Below are positions 43,262 through 51,809 of a stretch of DNA of 51,809 nucleotides, piece by piece. Position numbers and translations under genes: made by a program. A model generated the notes under the pieces. The model made no database searches. It was not told the origin of the DNA and saw only the letters and a list, made by a program, of their open reading frames with translations. This DNA comes from Gymnopilus junonius (taxonomy: Eukaryota; Basidiomycota; Agaricomycetes; Agaricales; Galerinaceae), in contig JADNYJ010000247.1 of NCBI GenBank assembly GCA_015501075.1, positions 1-51,809 on the forward strand. The letters run 5' to 3'. Position 1 is the stretch's first letter. The number at the start of each line of letters is the position of its first letter.

Positions 43262-45529
43262 CTATGACTACTCTTCATCAGATCCTTCTTCTTCCTCTGT
43301 TTCTGTCTCTCATCACATCCAATATCACATCTTCTGTCTCCTGGTTTGACTGCTTCTTCTGCTGCTTCTTGATGGTGTATTTAGTATGATAAACAGCATA
43401 ACATGAATAAACCAGTTGAAGTTTCAGGAGTCATCCATTTGGCAATAGACTGATAGCCTCCAAGCCATGCATTGAGTTGTTCGCAGACTTGAGTATTGAA
43501 GGCCCAGTGACTGTAAGGTTGTCCATTTGAATCATATTCTACAATCACCAAGTTTGGGGCCACATTGTTTGCTGAAGCAGGATTGCAATAAGTCCAGCAG
43601 AGATAATCCTGAAGGTGATGATTGATATAATGGTAGGCATCCACAATAAACTGAGATGTATGCTTCCATACCTCCCAGCTTCCATTGATGACTGCAGTTG
43701 CAAGTACCTGACATGCTTTATTGATGCATATATAGTCAGGCCATGAGTCTTGGGTAGGATAAACTGATGCAAGGAAGTTGAGAATGTTGGTTGTTGATTC
43801 TGAATGAGCAAATTTGGTCCAAGCAATAACAACACCACAGGGTGCGCAAATTGTTTCAACACAGTAATAGCAGCCAGGGCTGAAGTAATTTGGTGGCAAA
43901 GGAGGATCGCTAGCAGGATCATCATGTCATTGAGGATTGGGCCTCGGGATCTTGGCTACCAAGCATAGCTTTCAGCTGGTCTCTGGAGAAGTCAGTGGAT
44001 ACCTGACCAGACATTGTGACAGGAGTACTTCCTGAAAGTGTTCCAATCTGTCTGATGATCTTGGCAGGCAGAAGTTCCCTCAACACTTCAATTAGTGCAG
44101 TTAGCACTAAACACTGTGATGCAAGAAGAAGGTGATGTTGATCACATAAAGACCACCCCTAGAGTTCGAAAGATCATTATAGCAGTTGTCATATGCGCAA
44201 TGCTATAAGAAACAGTCAGACATTGAGTTAAACTTGAATTAAAACACTGAACAGTTGGACCCATCACCAATTCTTCCAAAACCACCATCTTGACATATTT
44301 CTTGTCAGCTTGAGCATCATCTAAAAATCGAGATATAAGATAGAAATTGAAGATCAAATAATGAACCACATACTAGCCATGCCATCTGATGGCTTAAAGA
44401 TCTGAGTGCATTCAGAACATGAATGTTTGTCTGAAGCTCTGATAACCTCTTTCTTCCTAATACTTCAAATGCTTCAGCAGTGACCTCTTTGATGTTCAGA
44501 CTGTCATCAAGCTCAAGATCAATAGAAGACTCAGCAGCTATAGTGTGTATGGATTCCTGCACAAAGGCTTGCCAAATTTGAGCTTGAGATATGGAGAAAG
44601 AGGATGTTCTATATGTGTTGTTCCAGTATTTGGCATAGGCTGAAGCAGATGCATGAAAGTTATACATTACATTAACAGCTGAGGAAGAAAACAAACAGTC
44701 AACCCAAAGAGCCTGTCTGATCTTGAGGCAGCTTGCTGAATTGAGATAAACTTGTTTGAAAGTTGGTGTTGGTGTCGATAAGTCAGGATATCATTCATGG
44801 TCTGCGAATAAAGGGTATTGCAGGCAGTACATTTTCCTGTAAGAACGGAACATGTCTGAAGACTGAGTGGCCCTTGATAAATGTGACTCTGGGTATATCA
44901 CAATCTTGGGTAGATTGCTGCAAAGACCATGGTCGACAAGCTAGTGTACCACAGACAAATGACCTGGGGCAGATAACAAGAGCTGGCTGGATTTTCTTGG
45001 AAGAGACAGGAAGGAGTTTATGGGTGTAGTTGCCTGAAGAATCATAAGGTGAAAAAGATAAAGCAGTCACAAAGGTATCAAGCTTCTGGGCAATAAGCTT
45101 AACCTGTGATGATGAGGAAGGAGTTTGTTGACGTTCATGATGGAAAAGGAGTGTTGAAGTACGATCATCTTCTAGCTTCGTTGAAATTGCATTAGTTAAT
45201 GCAATTAACCAGCCAGAGACTACAACTTTGTTCTCTCCTGCCTCGGTTGGATGTTGTTGTCGGAAATGCAGGTTGAAAACATCAGGATTGTCCGTTATAG
45301 AAAACAACAGCATTAGGACAGTTGCCAGACTGATCTTGGTACCGAAGGTTGTTTGGATTACAGAGGCGAAGTCAGAAAAATGAATATCTGGAAATGAGAG
45401 TCTACAGGTGTTGCTGAGACCAGTATTGCCAGAGTAAGCCAGATAAATAACCAGATCAATGTTGACAGTGATGATAGACAACCAGCAATTGAATAGACCA
45501 GCCAGCAAAAGATATAACACATGAAACTA
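43262..45529 (-). pseudogene. KDZ-type transposase, family 2
   Basis: Same architecture as the family 1 protein: a hydrophobic start (TLIWLFIWLTLAILVSA), FASVIQTTFGTKISLATVL, CxC5-like cysteines (CPRSFVCGTLAC), VNVMYNFHASASAYAKYWNN, CxC6-like cysteines (CSECTQ, CAYDNC), then YFSPGCYYCVETICAPCGVV, YICINKACQVL (first Asp now Asn, CG to CA being possible), FIVDAYHYINH and CEQLNAWLGG. Introns are predicted at 44373-44321 and 44247-44203. Frameshifts occur at about 45410, 44850, 43900-44110 and 43430. It lacks the intron that family 1 has before CEQLNAW. Confidence 0.82.
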
Positions 45530-45576
45530 CTGTACAATGATAACTATCCCCTTCATACCAAAATCATCAGAACAAC

Positions 45577-48340
45577 TTACACAGGATTGTTGTTTGTCTT
45601 CTTTTTCTTCGATGATGTTGCCTTCTTTGGTGCTGGGGCAGGAGAGGGGGATCGAGATGACTCAGCTGATGAAGACGAGGATTCCTGCTTCTTCTTCTTC
45701 GACTTTGACTTTGCCTTCATGGGGACACTTGCCACTTTGACTTTGACTTAGACTTCTTCTCCGGAGATGCCTGCCTCTTCGAAGAACCCCCCGACTTTGC
45801 TTCCCTTTCCTCCTTCTCCCTGTTCTTCACCTTAACCCATGCTTTCAGCTGCGCCAAAGTATAAGGAACTGGGAAGAAAACCCCCAGACATCACTGTCTG
45901 ACTTGCGATCCTCGAGTTTCTCCAGCCAGTCACACATGTCGGGATACATCATCACAACACTGAATGGTTTCTTCCAGTTGCCATAATACTGAGTGTTCGC
46001 AATGAAGATATCGATGAAATCGGTGAGCTTGGGATACCAGAACTGATCTTCATCACCAACCAAGGCTTGCCACTCCTCATCGTGGCAGAGTTTCATGACA
46101 GTCGGGGTGGCTTCCATGATGGCGCAGTGTTTAATAAATGCATTATGGAGGTTGAAAGGAAGGTAGGGGGTTGTAGAATCGATCCCAAGAAAGGAAAGTA
46201 ATAACTCCTTATGATCCTGGGGCATTTTCGAAGGGCCACCAGAACTGAGGCCTTCCTGAATCGAAGTAGAAGCAGCAGATGGAGAGCGTGAATGAGAGGT
46301 GACAGTTCGAGCCAAGGACACCAAGCGAGACTGGGATGAATGAGAATGAAAAGAGGGAGGTATCATGGATGCAACAAAAGTTGACTCCATCAGGGACACA
46401 GATTTGCCATCCATGACACCTGTCTCCTAAAGAATAGATAAGTCACTAATGAGTCAAGTACATCTAGTCATGACTTACATAAGGAGATGGATGATAGGAC
46501 CATGTTAGACTGTACCCATTGACAAGGTGGATCATCCTCAACAGCCACCTTGTACCGACCCAGTAAGCCCACTGGTTACCCTCTAACATATAAACTCATT
46601 CATTATTATCTTGAAAAAAATTAATAGAATGATGTTAGAATATATCAAATGACTTACTGCAGACTGGAGAGTATTGTCGACTTATTTGCTTGAGAACCGG
46701 ACTCATAGTCTGATAGCATGATGTATTGACTTTGAGGACTGAACTTGCATTGTTGACAGTCAAGGTGGAGGGCCACTCAGAGGTGATCATCAAGTTAGCA
46801 CATCCACGAGGCAAGGGAGCCTCCACATCAGACTCTGCTGGACTGGGATCCCCAAAGTTGTGCACATTGCCTAGGGAGCGACCACGAGATGTCGCCCCCC
46901 ATGACCTTGATGATCCATTTGCAGGTGTTGATGTTCAGGAGTGGGCAGGTTAGAAATATCATATTCTAAATGTAGTAGATAGCATAAATAAAATGTACCA
47001 TAAGAAAAGAGAATACCCTACCCAAATGATGTACAGCCTTGCCCTGCTCGAGGACAGTGCTGGGTGCCACACTCTCTCGATCTGGCATGCCCATGAGAGT
47101 GTCACCCTCTCTGTCAATGGAGAGGTGAATGCGGCATGAAGGGGGACCGACAGGGATCCTGAGGGTTGAGTGAGGTGCTGCAGACAAGATCGAGGGGCTG
47201 GCTGTGAGTTTGGTGCAGGCGCTGAGGGCACTGGAGCCGGCATTGACAATTCGGGGCCCTCCGAACCTGGGGGTGGGCTTGGGCTTCGAGATGCTGGGGT
47301 CGCATCATTGCTCGTGGGTAGTGTCGGCCTCGTCGACCTCATGGTGTGGCTCGCGGGTGCTGCTGGCAATTGTTGACCTCACAGGTGGCTTGGGGTGCTG
47401 TTGGCATCGTTTGCGGGTGCCTTCGGCATTGTCGGCATTGTTCGCATTGACGACGTTGTTGGCGTCATTGTCATCATCATTGGCACTCATCATCATCAGC
47501 ATTGCTGTCTGTGTCACTGGGTGCTGGACTCGATGGTGCCAGTGGCACTGTTGCTGGTGCTGGTGTCGCCACTACCCTCGCTGTTAGTCTCATCAGCCTG
47601 GGCCTCGTCTCATCGATGGGCGGCCTTCGACACCTCAGGCTCGGTTCTGCGATGGCTGTGTGGTTGAGATGGAGAGTGGAGGGGGGAGGGACGAGGCCAT
47701 GGGCTCTTGACGGGGATGCTCGGGTGGGGCGATGGTGGCACCCTCATCCGTGAGCCATTTTTCGACCCTAGAACAGAAAAAAACAAGTGTTATATTAGTT
47801 TTTCGAATCAAATTATAAGTGGGGGGTACTCACAGGGTCAGCTTTGGCGGGGCGCCTTTCACGTCCTCTGCGGCATCTTCTGCGGTGTGCTCCATGTCCA
47901 TTTTCCTGTAAAGAGATGAAAAGGAGGTGGGGGTGGGGTCAGTGTATGGTTTTGGAGAGGGAGGCCCTCGACTCACCTTCGCACTTTCCTATTCCTCTTT
48001 TTCTCGGCTTTTTTCTCCTTCTTCTTCTTCTCCTCTCCTTCTTCTTCTCCTTCCCCTTTTCCTTCCTCTCATGCTCCTCCTCTCCATCGTCATCGTCTGG
48101 GGCTGTTTCGGTCACCTCGCCCCACTGGCACTTGGTTGTGATCTTGTGGCATTCAATCAAATGCGTTTGCAACCACGGTTCCTCTTGGGGGAGCTCGTTG
48201 GTGCATTTCAGGTGGGGGCTCAGCAGCCATGGCGCCTTGTGCTCGGCGAGGTGCGCAGAGCAGCGGGATGGTGGTGGCTGGCTTGACATGGTTGTGGTTG
48301 GGGGGATGTGGTGTGGCAGAGACAAGGATGAGTTGAACAT
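45577..48340 (-). pseudogene. Unrecognised companion protein upstream of the KDZ transposase (family 2)
   Basis: Homologous to the family 1 companion: NVHNFGDPSPAE...LTVNNASSVLKV (about 46660-46860), LLGRYKVAVEDD (about 46530), LLSFLGIDSTTPY...FIDIFIANTQYYGNW (about 45960-46220) and a Lys/Ser-rich tail ending KKKKTNNNPV at 45580. Upstream it has an extra part not seen in family 1: a possible start at 48340 or 48289, a run of Lys/Arg/Glu codons near 48000-48080, and donor-acceptor pairs around 47975 and 47770. Frameshifts lie near 46540 and 45740-45900. No known domain is recognised. The stop TAA (45577-45579) is part of a GTAAGT donor. Confidence 0.62.
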
Positions 48341-48514
48341 GCCACGTCAATGAACATGCCGCATTCACATCACATGATCATGGTAAAAGCCGGAAATGCG
48401 CGAAAATGTGCATTTTCGCCTTTGCGAATAATTTGGAAATAATTACAATTAACTTAGTAATAGCCTAAATAGCTTTAAAAATAATTAAAACACATCTAAA
48501 TGGGCTAAAAACAT

Positions 48515-48815
48515 CCCAATCCTATAGGACTACCAGGAATTTTTGCTTTTACACTCATTTTCCATGTGTTTTCAGCTTACATAATACAGAATATCATTGA
48601 TCTTGTCTATATTTAGCCTATTGATACCATAAATAGCCTTAGATTACTCCAAACACATCTAAATAGCCTAAACTATGGTAGTCCTGTAGGACTGGCAGGA
48701 CTGGTCCAATCCTATAGGATTCCAGGCCTGAGCCACCAGCCATCTTAATATGGTGCCCTATATCCCCAGTCCTACAGGAATCCTACAGGAATAGGCCCCA
48801 ATCCTACAGGAATTA
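48515..48815 (-). repeat. Right subterminal array of palindromic decamers
   Basis: The same motif at 48520, 48682, 48710, 48770, 48781 and 48802; the pair at 48770 and 48781 is again 11 bp apart. Presence at both ends suggests transposase-binding sites. Confidence 0.88.
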
Positions 48816-48836
48816 CAGGGGGACAATAAAGACCTC

Positions 48837-50030
48837 CTTTGGTGGAGTCTGACATGATAATGATGTAGTCACAGTTGTCCATGGCACAGGCCCGGACAAT
48901 TGCAGTACATAGAGAGTAAAGCTCAGCATCCTCTGCGAGAGCACTTCCAGCCACATAGTGAGATGCATGCACCTTAGCGCCTTGGCGAAATACAAGTGAA
49001 GCTGCAATAGCCTGCTTGTTCCGATCGGTGGGGTGACTACCATCGCTGACACAGACCAGAGTGGACAGTTCCTGCTTCGAAGCATCCAGAAATGGTCTAA
49101 CCATTCGCGCTGGAGCCCAACCTTATCCTTGGGTGCCAGGGTGATATCAAAGTGAATCCCATGATGTAATTCAAGGAAATGCCCACCAGGGTGGGCTTCT
49201 GGAGCAAATGGCTCCAGGGGCTCGCTAACAACATGGAGCATATCATCCATGTCCATAACAGTACCCCGCACCTTAGTGCGCTGTGGGGCCATTATAAAGG
49301 CAGCAGAGCAAGGGTGAGGACTTGCTCCTTTGGAGAAGGGCGCACTCAAAAGGGAGCACACCGGATGAGTGTCTGATAGGGCTGCCATGCACAGAACACT
49401 AACTGCAGCAGTGCATTTCAAGACTAGGTGGATGGGGACCAGGCCCACAAGGGCTTCGATCCCTCCCATAGGAGAGGTGCAAATGCACTGGTGATCCAGA
49501 GTGCAGCATGCCTCTGCATGCTGGTCAGTAGTTTGATGGTTCCCTGGCACTTAGCACCTTGGAAGAACCACAACTGGAGGCCATATGTTGCAATAGGCAA
49601 CACACAAGACCTGTAAAGCAGACACTTTTGCATGGGCGTAAGCCCCCTAGATGAGTTACCAAGCATCCTCATTGCCTTAATGGTGGTGAAGGACTTGGTG
49701 GAATAGTACTGGACATGTTCATGGAATGTCAACTTCCAATCAAAGAAGAAACCCAAGTACTGCCAGAACGGCTTGGGCATCAGACATTTGTCATGAGTAT
49801 AGGGAGCGTACCCTAAATCCATGGACGGATTGAACTCAGAGTGAGAATGCTCAAAATGGAATAACTCCATCTTGTTATGCTCAAGAGTGAGAGTGAACTT
49901 TGTGAAGAGTTCAAAGATTACTGCATAGGACCTTTTCAGGGCTATGCAGTTGTCATCGAGTGTCTTTGACTGCACAATGAGTGTACCATCATCAACATAA
50001 GAGAGCAGAGTGGTATCGGAAACCGACTCA
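48837..50030 (-). pseudogene. LINE B ORF2: RT palm end, thumb and RNase H start
   Basis: From 50030 leftwards: the catalytic box reads YVDD at about 49987-49998, encoded TATGTTGATGAT, so the CpG was lost here by the silent route (CG to TG). The thumb (FWQYLGFFFDWKLTFHEHV, MRMLGNSSRGLTPMQK) and the RNase H start (VSDGSHPTDRNKQAIAAS, AEDAELYSL, MSDSTK) follow. Frame changes are near 49480 and 49080. The KDZ target site is within the STKALG codons. Confidence 0.82.
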
Positions 50031-51809
50031 TTTTTTTTTTTTTTTTTTTTTTAAATCAAGGATTTATATACCAGTGCGCGAAAGCAGTCCGGTCGCAGAT
50101 ATACATACACCCGAAGTAATCTACCATTAAACTATGCCTACTGTGGGACTGGCTCCCGCGGGCCAACTTGGGACCATAAAACAATGGGCCCATACTCTTG
50201 TTGATGCCCCGACTGAAGGGAGGGGTCCAACAAAGTAATGGAAGGGCACCGGAAGGGGGCCCACCAGCCAAGCCCGACAGCCCAGGATGCACGCATACTG
50301 TGTTAGCCACTGAAGGCAGACCATTTTGGGTTGCCGAAGCAGGGGGTCAACACTTGTCTGTCGATAGTGCTGAAGCTCCAGAGCAAAGACCCCCACCCTC
50401 AACCCAGCAAAGCCGAAGCCCGCCAAGTATTAGGACTCTGTTCTGAGTGCACCCCAAACCGCCGAATCCAGCCAGCAGGAACAACACCTACCTTGCCTGA
50501 CCAAGTTATCCGACACCCCGAGGGGGGCGGTTGAAGGCGAATGCCGTGGGGTTAGCCTTCAAAAAGGATACAAGCTGATCCAGACAAACTGGATAGTCAT
50601 GACGGTCGTGCTGGGGACACATCCGGAATAAGTGGTCACGAGTTTGGGTATGGAAGCCGCACTCGCAACTGGTAGATTCAGGGATGTTGAATCGAGAGTA
50701 ATACTCCCCGATGGGAGCATGGTTGGTGATGGCGCGAGTGACCCTTGTAAAGAGAGTCAAGTCGCCGCCTGCAGCTTGAAGCCAGGACCGCCTCGTTTGG
50801 CCCGTGGTTCGAGTCGCCCCTCGAGGTCGTGAGCGACAGAAATTGTCGCCCTGAGTAAGAAGGTTGCTGGAACAACTCTTGCCAGCCTCCCCCGGATTAT
50901 CGTCGGCTGCTTTATGCAGCGCCGCAAGTGAGTGTGGCATGTTAGGCCCCACCATTACAGATAGCTCAGTCACCATGAGGTGAGCCTGGTAGTGTATGCC
51001 CCACTTCAAGAAGATGGGACATGATGAAGAGAGATGTGGCGGCCAGGACCTCTGGTCCACCACTCTGTAAGGGCGCGAATCACAGCTAAGGAGTGACCCT
51101 GGCCGGAATGCATGGAAGCATCAAGTAGACTCCCCAAAGCCTTGGTGGAGTCCGACAAGATAACAATGTAGTCACAATTGTCCATGGCACAGGCCCGGAC
51201 AATCGCAGTACGAAGGGAGTAAAGCTCCGCATCCTCTGCAAGAGCACTCCCTGCCGCGTAGCGAGATGCATGCACCTCAACTCCTTGGCGAAATACAAGC
51301 GAAGCTGCAATAGCCTGCTTGTTCGGTCAGTGGGGCGACTACCATCGCCCACAGACCAGAGTGGACGGTTCCCGCTTCGAAGCTTCCCAGAAGCGGTCTA
51401 ACCATTCGCGCCGAAGCCCAACCTTATCCTTGGGTGCCGGAGTGATATCAAAGCAATTCCATGATGTAACTCAAGGAATCGCCCACCTGGACGAGCCTCT
51501 GGGGCAAAGGGCTCCAGAGGCTCGCTGACTACATGGAGCATGTCATCGACGTCCATAACAGTACCCCGCACCTTAGCGCGTTGTGGGGCAGTCATAAAGG
51601 CAGCAGAGCGAGGGTGAGGAGTCGCTCCTTTGGAAAAGGGCGCACTCAGAAGGGAGCGCACCGGATGAGTGTCCGAGAGGGCCGCCATGCGCAGAACACC
51701 TACTGCGGCAGCACGTTTCAAGACTAAGTTGATAGGGACCAGGCCAGCAAGGGCCTCGATCCCTCCTGTTGGGGAGGTGCGGAATGCACTGGTAATCCAG
51801 AGTGCAGCA
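50031..51809 (-). mobile_element. Tad1-like LINE copy C, runs off the window
   Basis: Poly(T) 50031-50052 followed by the same LINE tail, 3' UTR and ORF2 end. It is inserted in the RT palm of LINE B. CpG content and sequence are close to copies E and F, so it is young. Its 5' end is outside. Confidence 0.93.
50506..51809 (-). pseudogene. LINE C ORF2 fragment: thumb, RNase H, CCHC
   Basis: From 51809 leftwards: CSLLSAPFSKGATPHPRS region, RNase H (AEDAELYSL, SDSTKALGSLLDAS, HISLHHVPSS) and the C-terminal CECGFHTQ...HLFRMC cluster, stop at 50506. Frame changes of single bases at about 51455, 51330, 51010 and 50820-50880. The mutations are small indels rather than CpG changes, in line with a young copy or with base-calling errors. 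Confidence 0.82.

Larger units (their letters stand above)
42981..48836 (-). mobile_element. Complete KDZ-type DNA transposon, family 2
   Basis: 5856 bp flanked by an exact 8-bp duplication CTTTGGTG (42973-42980 and 48837-48844) inside LINE B. The imperfect terminal inverted repeats of about 39 bp share a central GTCCCCCT, ATTCCT and TAGGA; the left end starts CAGTACTTTTCAG and the right end, read inwards, GAGGTCTTTATTG. 8-bp duplications are known for KDZ/Zisupton elements. It carries a companion gene and a transposase, both on the minus strand and both broken. Confidence 0.92.
41868..50030 (-). mobile_element. Tad1-like LINE copy B, carrying a KDZ element and LINE C
   Basis: Minus-strand LINE with poly(T) 41868-41888 and the usual tail. 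LINE sequence occupies 41889-42980 and 48837-50030, the two parts joining across the KDZ element through an 8-bp repeat. LINE C interrupts it at 50031, so its 5' end is outside. It was inserted into Copia copy 2. Confidence 0.92.

Noticed and set aside
47170..48353. Several plus-strand frames in the right part of the KDZ family 2 element
   Set aside because: They lie opposite the companion gene, which is supported by homology to family 1; the Ser/Leu/Phe-rich runs are reversed Lys/Arg/Glu codons.

Overview
The window is a pile of nested transposable elements from a filamentous fungus, most likely an agaricomycete basidiomycete. I see no convincing host gene, tRNA, rRNA or CRISPR array. The fungal call rests on Tad1-type LINEs with an RNase H domain, a Tf1/sushi-like chromovirus, KDZ-type transposases with CxC5/CxC6-like cysteine clusters, introns of about 45-60 nt with GT..AG ends, and heavy CpG to TpG/CpA decay of the older copies.

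Layout, left to right. A CpG-rich LINE copy on the minus strand (1-3055) interrupts an older minus-strand LINE (3056 to about 15.5 kb). That older LINE also received a plus-strand LINE (3733-6073, 14-bp target duplication) and a complete Copia element (7321-12932, apparently identical 508-bp LTRs, 5-bp duplication). A second Copia family lies on the minus strand (15834-16429 and 26513-26908). It was split by a minus-strand LINE (16430-26512), which was itself split by a complete Ty3/Gypsy chromovirus (18956-26405, 5-bp duplication). The same Copia was hit by a plus-strand LINE (about 26900-30982), which carries another LINE (27358-29001, 18-bp duplication) and the left part of a KDZ DNA transposon (30983-35056).

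Next comes a 4.7-kb foldback-like element with long, minisatellite-bearing inverted repeats (35057-39763). It abuts a second, truncated copy of the first Copia family (39764-41869). That copy is interrupted by a minus-strand LINE (41868-50030), which contains a complete KDZ-type element (42981-48836) with 8-bp target duplications and terminal inverted repeats. A last LINE (50031 to the window end) sits inside the same LINE.

The strongest leads are the following. (1) Two divergent KDZ families share a transposase and an unrecognised upstream protein; in both, a short predicted intron would fuse the two in frame. (2) The complete KDZ element has arrays of palindromic decamers near both ends, often spaced 11 bp. 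(3) The foldback element has minisatellite-bearing arms and mismatched flanks. (4) The chromovirus has Tf1-like self-priming geometry and extra ORFs after pol, the first overlapping the pol stop by ATGA. (5) A CpG-specific decay signature runs through all families and hits coding catalytic sites, including YVDD to YVND in two LINE copies.

Most genes are broken by frameshifts or TGA stops. Exact junctions given as 'about' are uncertain by a few bases because of microhomology or poly(T) runs.
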